Shown: positions 7,622-17,381 of the stretch, piece by piece
Position numbering within the stretch: position 1 is the stretch's first letter
How the letters are laid out: every line of letters begins with the position of its first letter
Source of the DNA: Nocardioides sp. zg-1230
GTDB lineage: Bacteria > Actinomycetota > Actinomycetes > Propionibacteriales > Nocardioidaceae
DNA: 64,000 bases
Assembly (NCBI RefSeq): GCF_013155335.1
Contig: NZ_JABJQZ010000001.1
Coordinates: 868,001-932,000, forward strand
Direction of reading: 5' to 3'
Notes under the pieces: model-generated
The model's input: the letters and a program-made list of their open reading frames with translations, nothing else
Told to the model about the DNA's origin: nothing
Database searches by the model: none
Translations under genes and position numbers: made by a program

Positions 7622-8206
7622 GTGGCGCATGAACATCCCCCGCTCGACTTTCCGCTCTTTGGGTTGCAGTCGACTTGGCATGGCCCGCGGTGGCTCGATT
7701 TCGTTGAGGGCCAGGCCGGTGATCCCGTTGTCGGGGCCTGGCTCGGGCACGGTGACGACAACCGACGTCCCCGTCTGGGCAGTTGGGCGCTGGTCGCGAC
7801 CTTCTCAAGGCAGCACGTGGAAGCGGGGTGGTTGGGGCCTGATGAGACGTTCGAGCACTACCTCGTGCGTAGGACCGCCATGCTCGGTATGGACAACGGT
7901 CCGTTGCTCGACCATCTGCACTCTTCGCCAAACGAATGGGAGACGTGGGATGCCGCCACCCTCACTGTCGGCACCCAGACTCTCTCTGCGCGCGCGTTGG
8001 AACGTGCCGGTGCCCGTGCGGTCCTCAGCCTCGATCTGCCGGGGTTAGGCCTCATCGTTCATTCCCGTGGCCTCGGAGATTCAGATCTGTCTCTCAGCGA
8101 GGTCTCCGACTATCGCGGCTACCACTTCGACCCCGCCGTCCCGCTCGCCTACCCCGCGGTGCTCACCCGCTCGATCGAGGCGGCCCTTGGCACTGCCCCA
8201 GACTGA
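7622..8206 (+). CDS. Hypothetical protein bounded by direct repeats
   Basis: A 194-residue soluble protein of unknown function that starts at a GTG with a weak TGAGG site. It is rich in aromatic residues (STWHGPRWLDFVEG) in the first third and has a C-terminal beta-rich half ending SIEAALGTAPD. No catalytic motif, signal peptide or membrane segment is visible. Identical 16-bp direct repeats lie 37 nt before its start and 54 nt after its stop, making it a self-contained unit. The right repeat is followed within about 15 nt by the rimK remnant. Confidence 0.6.
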   Translation: MAHEHPPLDFPLFGLQSTWHGPRWLDFVEGQAGDPVVGAWLGHGDDNRRPRLGSWALVATFSRQHVEAGWLGPDETFEHYLVRRTAMLGMDNGPLLDHLHSSPNEWETWDAATLTVGTQTLSARALERAGARAVLSLDLPGLGLIVHSRGLGDSDLSLSEVSDYRGYHFDPAVPLAYPAVLTRSIEAALGTAPD

Positions 8207-8259
8207 GTTTCCCGTGCCGGACCTCGCGCCCGGCAACGACGGCCCGGGCATCCTCATCT

Positions 8260-8275
8260 CGGCAGATCCGGATGT
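8260..8275 (+). repeat. 16-bp direct repeat, right copy
   Basis: Exact copy of 7570-7585. It is the last island repeat before homology to rimK begins at about 8287-8299, so it marks the likely right edge of the island. Confidence 0.8.
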
Positions 8276-8286
8276 TCGACACACGC

Positions 8287-8525
8287 CGTCAGGCGGCGAA
8301 CCGCCCTACGTCGGCGGTGCTGGAATAGATGATCGTGTTGCCGAGGCGCGGCAGCCCGGCGCCGTACGTCGACAACTGCCCGCCACTCGACCGGGACGTG
8401 GCTGCCTGCGCCCTCGACGTCCAGCGCGTCCGTGCGGGGCGTCGACCGTTCGCCCCGTACGACGAGCCCACACCGATCACGTGCATCCCGTGGTCGGGTC
8501 CGGTGCTCACGAGCGGACGGTCACC
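8287..8525 (-). pseudogene. Decayed rimK fragment
   Basis: Bases 8297-8400 align with 10867-10970 of the intact rimK at roughly 80 percent identity by eye. In protein terms GGQLSTYGAGLPRLGNTIIY corresponds to GKQLSTYDAVLPRIGNSITY. Weaker similarity continues to about 8525 (HGMHVIGVG against GHDVKVLN). The fragment corresponds to part of the N-terminal quarter of RimK, with frames disrupted, and ends in TGA just after the residues matching VRQFE. Its upstream side runs into the 3' end of the P450 gene. It is a leftover of a duplication or of an insertion event. Confidence 0.75.
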
Positions 8526-9865
8526 ACCGCTGGGATCGGCCCGCCAGCCGTCATCGTGAAGGGCACGGCCAGTGGGAAGTGTGGCTCGAGCGACTCGACT
8601 CGTACTGCCCGGACGAGGGTGGCCAGGCCGAGGGTCGCCTCGAGCATCGCGAAGTGGTCGCCGATGCAGGAGCGCGGCCCCGCACCGAAGGGCAGGTACT
8701 GCCAGCGGTCGCGGCCGCGGGAGGCCTCGGGGAGGAAACGGTCGGGGTCGAACCGTTGCGGGTCGGGCCACAGCGTGGGGTCGGTGTGCAGCGCCATGAT
8801 GCCGACGACCACGTTGGTCCCGGCTGGCACCCGCCACCCGTCGACGACGACGTCGCGCATGGCCATCCGGGCTACGACGGCGGCCGGCGGGCACAGTCGC
8901 AACGACTCGTGGACGACGCGAGTGGTGAGCTCGAGGGTGGGGACGTCGTCGGCGTCGAGCGGACGCCGTCCCAGTGTGGCGGCCTCGGCGGCGACGCGGT
9001 CCTGCAGCGACTGGTCCCGGCCGAGCGCCCAGAGGCTGTAGCACAGGGTGGTGGCGGTGGTGTCATGCCCGGCGATGAGAAACGCGGAGAGCTCGCCCCG
9101 GATGTCCTCCGCGGTGAGCGGCCGGCCGGTCTCGGGATCCCGTACGTCGAGCAGGAGGCGGATGAGCTCAGCAGGGTGATCGGGGTCTCGTCGACACTCG
9201 TCGACCGCCTCGTCGATCACGGCGAAGAAGCGCTCCCGCGCCCGGGCGAAGCGACGGTTGCCGGGTGTGGGCCACTTCGCCGGGACCCGTACCGGCGCGA
9301 TCCCGCGATCGGTGAAGTACTCCAACAGTGTGGCGAAGTCGCCTGCCATGGCCTGCGCCCGCGGGCCGAGGTCCTGCCCGAGGACGGACCGGCCGAGCAC
9401 CTGCAGCGTCAGCCGTCGGGTGAACGGATCGAGCGCGACCCGCCCGGCCTCGACGGCCCGCTCGGCGGCCAGCTGCGCCTCGGTGGACATGTGGACGGCG
9501 AAGTCCCGCACGTGCTTCCTCGTGAACAGGGGCTGGATCGCGCGCCGTCGCGGCGTCCAGGACTCGTGCGGGAGGTTGAAGAGGTTCAGACCGACGTGCT
9601 TGGTCTCCTCGTGGACCTGCACGCCCTTGTCCAGTGCCCCGTCGAAGCCGGCCAGCACGTCGTGGGCGCCGGCGGGCGATGTGACGAGGACGAACTGGGG
9701 AGCCACCCGCCGCGGCCCGATCGGCACGCGTACGACAGGGCCGCCGTGGTCGCGCAGGACTCCGGCGCCGGTGTGGAAGTTGCGCAGGGCGTCGAGCCGC
9801 TTCCCCAGGCCGAGGCCGACCACCTTCGGCGGAAGCGGGGCCGTGACAGCACCTGCCGATGCCAT
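8507..9865 (-). CDS. Cytochrome P450
   Basis: A soluble bacterial P450 of 452 residues. The oxygen-activation helix carries AGHDTT at about 265-270, the ExxR motif is ESLR at about 320-323, and the haem loop is FGAGPRSCIG with the ligand Cys near residue 400. These show a haem monooxygenase that needs separate ferredoxin and reductase partners, none of which is nearby. The substrate is unknown; the overall pattern (unspecific N-terminus, HESWTPRRRAIQPLF) resembles the CYP102/CYP110-like lipid or terpenoid oxidisers. GAGGAG directly abuts the ATG. It follows rimK on the same strand by 51 nt and may be co-transcribed. Confidence 0.95.
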   Translation of the reverse strand: MASAGAVTAPLPPKVVGLGLGKRLDALRNFHTGAGVLRDHGGPVVRVPIGPRRVAPQFVLVTSPAGAHDVLAGFDGALDKGVQVHEETKHVGLNLFNLPHESWTPRRRAIQPLFTRKHVRDFAVHMSTEAQLAAERAVEAGRVALDPFTRRLTLQVLGRSVLGQDLGPRAQAMAGDFATLLEYFTDRGIAPVRVPAKWPTPGNRRFARARERFFAVIDEAVDECRRDPDHPAELIRLLLDVRDPETGRPLTAEDIRGELSAFLIAGHDTTATTLCYSLWALGRDQSLQDRVAAEAATLGRRPLDADDVPTLELTTRVVHESLRLCPPAAVVARMAMRDVVVDGWRVPAGTNVVVGIMALHTDPTLWPDPQRFDPDRFLPEASRGRDRWQYLPFGAGPRSCIGDHFAMLEATLGLATLVRAVRVESLEPHFPLAVPFTMTAGGPIPAVVTVRS

Positions 9866-9916
9866 CTCCTCATCGTCGCACCGGCGGCACCGGGACGGGG
9901 CACTGGTCTAGCGAGG

Positions 9917-11107
<1,191 letters not shown>

Positions 11108-11159
11108 GGTCAGCCATCCAACCACCTGCCCCAGCAGCCCCACCTGCCAAGATGACCGC

Positions 11160-11651
11160 GTGGACAGCGCCCCCCAGCAGACCCCCGTCGACGACAAGGT
11201 CGTCGTCGGCTGGCGCGAGTGGGTGGCGCTGCCGCAGGCCGACGTCCCGTGGGTGAAGGCCAAGATCGACACCGGCGCGAAGTCGTCCTCGATCCACGCC
11301 TTCGACCTCGAGGTCCACGAGCAGGACGGCCAGGAGTGGGTGCGCTTCTCCATCCACCCGTGGCAGCGCTCCGACGAGGACCACGTCGAGCTCAGCCTGC
11401 CCGTGCTCGACATGCGCGAGGTGCGCTCGAGCAACGGCCAGGTCGAGAAGAGGTACGCCGTCGCGCTGGACGTGACGCTCGCCGGGCGCACCATCACGAC
11501 CGTCATGACGCTCAGCAACCGCGACGAGATGGGCTTCCGGATGCTCATCGGGCGCGAGGCGCTCGAGCGCGGGTTCCTGGTCGACTCCTCTATCTCGTAC
11601 GCCGGCGGGCGACCGCGTCGGGCCGTCCGCCGGAAGAACTGGGGCAAGTAG
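11160..11651 (+). CDS. rimB: RimB-like retropepsin-type protease
   Basis: A 163-residue member of the family formerly called ATP-dependent zinc proteases (PF05618), with a retropepsin-like fold. The hallmark DTGAKSSSIHA gives the catalytic Asp-Thr-Gly, and the C-terminal half carries NRDEMGFRMLIGREAL. In pseudomonads such a gene belongs to the rimABK operon that modifies S6. Here it is divergent from rimK with 52 nt between the starts. The GTG at 11160 sits 6 nt after CAAGAT and has no ribosome site, fitting a leaderless transcript. Confidence 0.85.
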   Translation: MDSAPQQTPVDDKVVVGWREWVALPQADVPWVKAKIDTGAKSSSIHAFDLEVHEQDGQEWVRFSIHPWQRSDEDHVELSLPVLDMREVRSSNGQVEKRYAVALDVTLAGRTITTVMTLSNRDEMGFRMLIGREALERGFLVDSSISYAGGRPRRAVRRKNWGK

Positions 11652-11660
11652 CCCCCGGCC

Positions 11661-13010
11661 TCAGCGCCGCCTGATCTCGCAGGAGCGCAGCTTCTCGCCG
11701 CTGCAGGTGTCACGGCCGGCGTTGCCGGCGATCGTGTCGCGCCCGGGACCGCCGACGAGCAGGTCACGGCCCCTGCTGCCGCGCAGCGTGTCCTTGCCGC
11801 CGCCGCCGAACAGGCGGAACTTCTGCGGGTTGCACCGGAGGCCGGCCTCGAAGTAGTCGTCGCCGCGGCTCTGGCGGATGTCGTCGGCCCCGCCGCGGCC
11901 CTTCACGGTCGCCTTGCAGGCGTAGAAGCGCAGCTCGTCGGCCTTCTTGGTGCCCTTGAGGACGAGCTTCTTGGCGCCGACCAGCTGGGTCTCGAAGCCG
12001 GTCAGGCGGTTGCGTACCGTGCGGCCGTTCTTCTTCGTCACCATGCGACCCGAACGGAGATCGAGGTCGAGGCTCCGGCCCGCCCACATGTTGACGTGGT
12101 CCGCGCCGTGGCCACCGGCGTACGAGCTGCCCTTGCGCCCGACGTTGTCGTCGTAGCCGAGGTGGAGGACGTCGTCACCGCCGCCCATGATGATGTTCTG
12201 GCGGCTCTTGTCCGCGTGGGGGAACCGGAAGTCGAGCTCCTCGTCACGGTCCGTGCCCAGGAAGGTGAACGACCGCGGCGTGCGTGAGTTGCTGCCACCG
12301 GTGGTGTAGCGGTCGAAGCCCGTCCAGGACAGCTGGCGCGTGCCGTCCTGGCTCAGGGTGCCGCTGCTGGCGTGGACGAGGACGTCGCCCCCACCCACCG
12401 TGAACCCGAGGCCGGCACCGCCCCCGCCGTCGAGGCGGAAGCCCGCGCCGGCAGGCCCGATCCACGCCACGCTGCTGCCGAAGCCGGCACCGTCGTCGGC
12501 GCCGAGCACGACCACGTCGGCGTTGACCACGGTCCGGTCGGACCCGGAGACCACGCGGTCGTCGCCCCCCGACCCGGTGGTGATGCTGTCGCGCTCGGTG
12601 TCGACCGCGGGACCCCCTTCGTAGCCGTTGATGCCACCGTGGACGGTCTCGTCGTACGCCGACCCGGTATAGGTGTCGCTGCCCGCGCCGAGCTCGACGT
12701 CGACGCCGCCGATGACGGCCGAGGCGTCGACCACGTCGTCGCCCGCGCCCGCGTCGACGCTCACGTCGCCGAAGGCAGTGCCGCCGGTGACGCAGATCAG
12801 GTCGTTGCCGCCGAGGCCGACCGTCGTGCCCACCCCGTTGGTCACCATGACGTCGTCCCCCTCGGTGCCGACCAGGTCGTACTGACCCGACCCGACGACG
12901 GTGGCCGTACGCCCCTGACAGGTGTACGAAGCCGCCTGCGCGCCGGGTGCGGTGAGCAGCGTGACGGCGAGCAGTCCGGTGGCGAGGCCGGCGGGCAGGA
13001 GGGGTCGCAT
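11661..13010 (-). CDS. Secreted RTX-like calcium-binding repeat protein
   Basis: A 449-residue exported protein. A signal peptide (MRPLLPAGLATGLLAVTLL to AQAAS) precedes repeated glycine/aspartate nonapeptide-like units such as GAGDDVVDAS, GGGDDVLHLG and GGPGRDTIAGNAGRDT. These form the parallel beta-roll that binds calcium in hemolysin-type proteins. No enzyme domain is visible, and the C-terminus closes with a Cys pair (DTCSGEKLRSCE) typical of actinobacterial secreted versions. GAAGGA precedes the ATG. It converges with the rimB-like gene, only 9 nt apart. Confidence 0.85.
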   Translation of the reverse strand: MRPLLPAGLATGLLAVTLLTAPGAQAASYTCQGRTATVVGSGQYDLVGTEGDDVMVTNGVGTTVGLGGNDLICVTGGTAFGDVSVDAGAGDDVVDASAVIGGVDVELGAGSDTYTGSAYDETVHGGINGYEGGPAVDTERDSITTGSGGDDRVVSGSDRTVVNADVVVLGADDGAGFGSSVAWIGPAGAGFRLDGGGGAGLGFTVGGGDVLVHASSGTLSQDGTRQLSWTGFDRYTTGGSNSRTPRSFTFLGTDRDEELDFRFPHADKSRQNIIMGGGDDVLHLGYDDNVGRKGSSYAGGHGADHVNMWAGRSLDLDLRSGRMVTKKNGRTVRNRLTGFETQLVGAKKLVLKGTKKADELRFYACKATVKGRGGADDIRQSRGDDYFEAGLRCNPQKFRLFGGGGKDTLRGSRGRDLLVGGPGRDTIAGNAGRDTCSGEKLRSCEIRRR

Positions 13011-13166
13011 GCGGTTCCTTCGGTCGAGGTCGGTCCGTGGGAAGACGCCTGCGGGCGCCGGGAAGTTGTCAGCCCATCACACAGCAGACGCACAAGGTCA
13101 CCCCACGGCGCGGACAGGTGGGCCGTCCACCATCGGGGCATCCGACCTCCACGAAAGGCCGCACCC

Positions 13167-14648
13167 ATGCGACTCCTCCCCCTCCGCCAGGCCGTGGCCG
13201 GGACCCTGGCCGCCGTCCTCCTCGCGGGGTGCGGCGCGTCCGTGGCCAGCGACACGACGTCCACGGGCGACTCGACCACCACGACGTACGCCGCGACCTC
13301 GGGCACGACCGTCGAGGACGTGCTCGAGGACGACGTCGAGATCGAGACCGGCGACACGTCCTACGACGAGAAGGACGCCACGACGATCAGGTTGACCGGC
13401 TCAAGCGCCGAGTCCGACTCCGACGCGGTCACCGTCGACGACGGCACGGTGACGATCGGCGCGGCCGGCACCTACGTGCTCACCGGCGAGCTGACCGGCC
13501 AGGTCGTCGTCGACAGCGCCGGCGTCGTACGCCTCGTGCTCGACGACGCGACGATCACCTCGGAGACCACGGCAGCGATTGACGTGGTCGACGCGACGTC
13601 CGTCGTCGTCGTGCTCGCCGACGGCAGCACCAACGCGCTCGCCGACGCGGCGACGTACGACGGCACCTCGGAGGACGCGCCGACCGGTGCCCTCTACTCC
13701 ACGGCCGACCTGACCATCGGCGGCACCGGGTCGCTGACGGTGACCGGCAACAGCAACAACGGGATCGTCGGCAAGGACGGCCTCGTCATCACCGGCGGCA
13801 CGATCGACGTGACGGCCATCGACGACGGCATCCTGGGCAAGGACTACCTCGTCCTCACCGACGGCACCGTCACCGTCGACGCGGTCGGCGACACGTTCAC
13901 GTCCGACAACACCGAGGACGCCGGCTCGGGCTTCGTGCTCATCGAGGGCGGCGAGCTCACCGTGACCTCCCAGGACGACGGCATCAAGGGCGTCCAGGTG
14001 CTCATCAAGGGCGGCACCGTCGACATCGCCGGGTCCACCGAGGCGCTCGAGGGTTCGCTGATCGTCATCGACGGCGGTGACATCGAGCTGCACTCCGCCG
14101 ACGACGGCGTCAACGCCGCCTCCTCCGACGACAGCGGGGCCACCGACGGGCAGCCCGGCGGCGAGATGGCGGCGGACGACTCGCTCCACCTCTACGTCAA
14201 CGGCGGCACCCTCGAGGTGTGGGCCAGCGGCGACGGGCTCGACTCCAACGGCGACGCGACCATCAGCGGTGGTGACATCACCGTCCACGGCCCGACCACC
14301 GACGGCAACGGCACCCTCGACGTCAACGGCACCTTCACGATCAGCGGCGGCACGCTGCTGGCCACCGGCAGCGCCGGGATGATGGTCGCGCCGTCCACCG
14401 ACTCCCCGCAGGGCTGGATCGCCACCGCGCTGGACGCGACGGCCGCGGCCGGCTCAGAGGTCGTCATCAGCGACGCCGACGGCGCCGAGGTTGCGACGTA
14501 CACCTTCGCGAAGGACGCCGCCTCCGTCGTCCTCTCCTCCAGCGACATCACCTCCGGCGACACCTACACCGTCGCCGTCGACGGCACCGAGACGTCCGTG
14601 ACCGCCGGCGAAGCGCCCGCCGGTGGTCACGGCGGGCCGATGGGCTGA
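13167..14648 (+). CDS. Lipoprotein with Cthe_2159-type beta-helix
   Basis: A 493-residue lipoprotein with signal MRLLPLRQAVAGTLAAVLLA and lipobox LAGC. The body is an array of right-handed beta-helix-like rungs rich in Gly, Asp, Thr and Ile (GKDGLVITGGTIDVTAIDDG, IKGGTVDIAGSTEAL). This is characteristic of the Cthe_2159/DUF4353 family, whose founding member binds cellulose and polygalacturonate. A small C-terminal domain (residues about 430-480) follows. It is probably a surface polysaccharide- or calcium-binding protein. The start at 13167 has a GAAAGG site upstream. The small Gly-rich protein gene 49 nt downstream is likely co-transcribed. Confidence 0.85.
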   Translation: MRLLPLRQAVAGTLAAVLLAGCGASVASDTTSTGDSTTTTYAATSGTTVEDVLEDDVEIETGDTSYDEKDATTIRLTGSSAESDSDAVTVDDGTVTIGAAGTYVLTGELTGQVVVDSAGVVRLVLDDATITSETTAAIDVVDATSVVVVLADGSTNALADAATYDGTSEDAPTGALYSTADLTIGGTGSLTVTGNSNNGIVGKDGLVITGGTIDVTAIDDGILGKDYLVLTDGTVTVDAVGDTFTSDNTEDAGSGFVLIEGGELTVTSQDDGIKGVQVLIKGGTVDIAGSTEALEGSLIVIDGGDIELHSADDGVNAASSDDSGATDGQPGGEMAADDSLHLYVNGGTLEVWASGDGLDSNGDATISGGDITVHGPTTDGNGTLDVNGTFTISGGTLLATGSAGMMVAPSTDSPQGWIATALDATAAAGSEVVISDADGAEVATYTFAKDAASVVLSSSDITSGDTYTVAVDGTETSVTAGEAPAGGHGGPMG

Positions 14649-14697
14649 CGTCGTGCCCGACCACTCCACCCCCACCCCCACCGCGAAGGAACCCGAC

Positions 14698-15057
14698 ATG
14701 ACCGAGCAGTCCATCCCCACCGCCCGCCGCACCTGGCGCGACCGCCTCCCGTTTGGCCGCAGGGCGGTGGCCGCGGGCGCCGTCGTGGCCGGCCTCGCGA
14801 TCGGCGGCGCGGGTTTCGGGGCCGGGTACGCCGTCGCCGACGACGGCGCGGCCGACACGACCACCACCCAGACCACCGACGACTGGGGCCGGGGTGCTTA
14901 CCCCGGCGGGCCCGGCGGGGAGATGGGCGGCCAGCGGGGCGTCCCGCCCGGCGACCTCTCCCAGGGCGGCGGCCCCGGAGGCGGGACGACCGACCAGGCG
15001 CCCGACTTCGACGGCGACGGCGTACCCGACACCGACACCGACGCGCAGAACAGCTGA
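14698..15057 (+). CDS. Membrane-anchored Gly/Asp-rich small protein
   Basis: A 119-residue protein. A basic N-terminus (RRTWRDRLPFGRRAV) leads into one hydrophobic segment (AAGAVVAGLAIGGAGFGAGYAV). A low-complexity Gly/Pro tail follows, ending with DFDGDGVPDTDTD, a calcium-binding thrombospondin-type-3-like motif. It is probably exposed outside the membrane. GAAGGA precedes the ATG. It follows the Cthe_2159-type lipoprotein closely, so the two may work together on the cell surface. A strong terminator lies just after its stop. Confidence 0.7.
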   Translation: MTEQSIPTARRTWRDRLPFGRRAVAAGAVVAGLAIGGAGFGAGYAVADDGAADTTTTQTTDDWGRGAYPGGPGGEMGGQRGVPPGDLSQGGGPGGGTTDQAPDFDGDGVPDTDTDAQNS

Positions 15058-15068
15058 CCCCCCGATCC

Positions 15069-15114
15069 GCCCGCCCCGTCCCCTCCGTTCCCCCGGGAGG
15101 TGGTCGGGGCGGGC
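15069..15114 (+). terminator. Terminator after surface-protein pair
   Basis: Ten-base arms GCCCGCCCCG (15069-15078) and CGGGGCGGGC (15105-15114) form a GC-rich hairpin 12 nt after the stop of the 14698-15057 gene. There is no clear T-tract, as is usual in actinobacteria. Confidence 0.7.
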
Positions 15115-15168
15115 CTGTGTCCGCACTACCCTGAGCGGCGTGACCCCTGCCGACCGGAGAGCCGCCTA

Positions 15169-16116
15169 GTGCCTCGGGAGTCCTTCGCCATCGGTGGCGT
15201 ACGGATCCGCGCCGGGACGGTGCGTGCGCTCGAGCTGCCGATCACCCGGCTCGTCACCGGTGCCGACGTCACGCTCCCGGTCCGCGTCGTGCACGGGCGC
15301 GAGGACGGTCCGCGCGTGTGGATCGACGCCGCCATCCACGGCGACGAGGTGGCCGGCGTCGAGGTGGTCCGCCAGGTGATGGCGGGCCTCGACCCCAAGA
15401 CGTTCCGCGGCACGCTCGTGGCGGTGCCGATCGTCAACGTGCTCGGCTTCATGACCGGCGACCGCTACCTCCCCGACCGCCGCGACCTCAACCGGTCGTT
15501 CCCGGGGTCCTCACGCGGCTCGCTCGCCGGCCGCATCGCCCACCTCTTCATGCGCGAGATCGTCGCCGGCTGCGAGGTCGGCATCGACCTGCACACCGGC
15601 TCCGACCGGCGCAGCAACCTCCCTCAGGTGCGCGCCGACCTCGACGACCCGCGTACGCGCGAGCTGGCCGCGGCGTTCGGCGCCCCGGTGATGCTCCACG
15701 CCCGCATCCGTGATGGCTCCCTGCGCCACGCCGCCGGCGAGCACGGGGCGAAGGTGCTGCTCTACGAGGCGGGTGAGAACCTCCGCTTCGACGACTACGC
15801 CGTCGAGGCCGGCGTGGTCGGCGTACGCCGCGTGCTGGCCGCGCTCGGCATGACCGAGCCGGTCGACGAGGCGCCGGTCGAGCCGAGCCTGGAGTGCCGC
15901 TCGAGCGGGTGGGTGCGGGCCCGGCGCACCGGCATCCTGCACCTCGACGCGCACCTCGGCCAGAAGGTCAGCGACGGCGAGCGGCTCGGCACCCTCTTCG
16001 ACTCCTTCGGCAAGACCCTGCGCGCCGTCTACTCCAACCGCGACGGCATCGTGATCGGCCGGACCGAGGCCCCCCTGGTGAACTCCGGGGATGCCGTGGT
16101 GCACATCGCCAGCTGA
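15169..16116 (+). CDS. Succinylglutamate desuccinylase/aspartoacylase family
   Basis: A 315-residue zinc carboxypeptidase-like hydrolase of the AstE/ASPA family. The zinc-site signature IHGDE lies at about residues 53-57, followed by the substrate-binding DRRDLNRSFPG and the DLHTG motif. A C-terminal beta domain (residues 240-315) contains the usual lipoyl-like fold. Family members cleave N-acylated amino acids or remove C-terminal residues; the substrate here is unknown. Members of this family often sit with rimK and rimB genes, and these lie 4-5 kb upstream. The GTG at 15169 has a GGAGA site. Confidence 0.85.
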   Translation: MPRESFAIGGVRIRAGTVRALELPITRLVTGADVTLPVRVVHGREDGPRVWIDAAIHGDEVAGVEVVRQVMAGLDPKTFRGTLVAVPIVNVLGFMTGDRYLPDRRDLNRSFPGSSRGSLAGRIAHLFMREIVAGCEVGIDLHTGSDRRSNLPQVRADLDDPRTRELAAAFGAPVMLHARIRDGSLRHAAGEHGAKVLLYEAGENLRFDDYAVEAGVVGVRRVLAALGMTEPVDEAPVEPSLECRSSGWVRARRTGILHLDAHLGQKVSDGERLGTLFDSFGKTLRAVYSNRDGIVIGRTEAPLVNSGDAVVHIAS

Positions 16117-16136
16117 GCTTCTGGTTGGCTCGTGCC

Positions 16137-17333
16137 GTGTCCTTCGACGTCGCCGCCTTCCGTGCCGGGTTCCCCTCCCTCGACTCCGGCATCGCCCACT
16201 TCGACAACCCCGGCGGCACCCAGACCCCGGCCGTCGTCGGTGAGGCGATCGCGCGCACGCTGACCGGACCGCTGTCGCAGCGCGGCTCGGCCCTGGTCAG
16301 CCAGCGCAACGCCGAGGACGCGGTCGCCGGCTTCCGCTCCGCCGTGGCCGACCTGGTCGGCGGCGACCCCGGCGGGGTGGTCCACGGCCGCAGCGCCACC
16401 GCGTTGACGTACGACGTCTCCCGCACGCTGGCGCGCACGTGGTCGCCCGGCGACGAGATCGTCCTCTGCGAGCTCGACCACGACTCCAACGTGCGGCCGT
16501 GGATCCAGGCCGCCGAACGGGCCGGTGTGACCGTTCGGTGGCTGCGCCTGGACCCGGCGACCGGCGAGCTCGACCTGTCGTCGCTCGACGTCATCGGCTC
16601 ACGGACCCGGCTCGTCGCGCTCACCGCCGCCTCCAACCTGCTCGGCACCCGGCCCCCGGTCGCCACCGTCGCGGCGCGGGCGCACGAGGTCGGCGCGCTC
16701 GTCCACGTCGACGCGGTGCACCACACCGCCCACGCCGCGCCCGACATCACCGCGATGGGCGCGGACTTCCTGGTGTGCTCGGCCTACAAGTTCTTCGGCC
16801 CGCACTGCGGGTCGCTGGCCGCGGACCCCGCGCTGCTCGAGACGCTGCGGCCCGACAAGCTGCTGCCCTCGACCGACGTGGTGCCCGAGCGGTTCGAGCT
16901 CGGCACCCTGCCCTACGAGCTGCTCGCCGGCGTGACCGCGGCCGTCGACCTGATCGCCTCCGTCGGATCGGGCGACACCCGGCGCGCGCGGCTGGTCTCT
17001 GCCGCTTCGCAGATCGCCGCGCACGAGCTGCGGCTGCGGGAGCGGATCGAGGTGGGACTCGAGGCCTTCGGCTCGGCGCTGACGCTCCACTCGCGGGCGG
17101 CCGACCGGACCTCGACCCTCTTCCTCACCCTGCGCGACCGCTCGCCGCTCGACGTGTTCGAGCACCTCGCCAAGCGCGACGTGCTCGTGCCGGCCGGCAC
17201 GTTCTACGCCCACGAGACCTTCCGCGCCCTCGCCCTCCCCGTCGACTCCGGGCTCCGGATCGGGCTCGCCGCCTACAACGACGACTCCGACGTCGACCGG
17301 CTGCTCGAGGGGTTGGAAGAGGCGCTCGCCTGA
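16137..17333 (+). CDS. Cysteine desulfurase-like PLP enzyme
   Basis: A 398-residue class V aminotransferase-fold protein of the cysteine desulfurase-like (SufS/CsdA-related) group. The PLP-binding lysine lies in CSAYKFFGPHCG, the cofactor Asp/His region is VHVDAVHHTAHA, and FDNPGGTQTP forms the N-terminal substrate loop. It lacks neighbours for iron-sulfur assembly, so a role as a general cysteine desulfurase or another PLP-dependent lyase is open. The GTG at 16137 is used. It lies 20 nt after the aspartoacylase-like gene and is probably co-transcribed. Confidence 0.85.
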   Translation: MSFDVAAFRAGFPSLDSGIAHFDNPGGTQTPAVVGEAIARTLTGPLSQRGSALVSQRNAEDAVAGFRSAVADLVGGDPGGVVHGRSATALTYDVSRTLARTWSPGDEIVLCELDHDSNVRPWIQAAERAGVTVRWLRLDPATGELDLSSLDVIGSRTRLVALTAASNLLGTRPPVATVAARAHEVGALVHVDAVHHTAHAAPDITAMGADFLVCSAYKFFGPHCGSLAADPALLETLRPDKLLPSTDVVPERFELGTLPYELLAGVTAAVDLIASVGSGDTRRARLVSAASQIAAHELRLRERIEVGLEAFGSALTLHSRAADRTSTLFLTLRDRSPLDVFEHLAKRDVLVPAGTFYAHETFRALALPVDSGLRIGLAAYNDDSDVDRLLEGLEEALA

Positions 17334-17381
17334 CCACGCCAGGTGGGCGACACGAGTCAGCGACGGTGAGACGCTGGCGGC

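Noticed and set aside
2450..8275. Classical integron cassette array
   Set aside because: No integrase gene is visible, and the repeats lack GTTRRRY and RYYYAAC cores. Gene orientations are mixed.
12372..13166. Long forward reading frame opposite the RTX-like gene
   Set aside because: It is a GC-driven shadow of the minus-strand gene; the real lipoprotein starts at 13167 with signal peptide and ribosome site.
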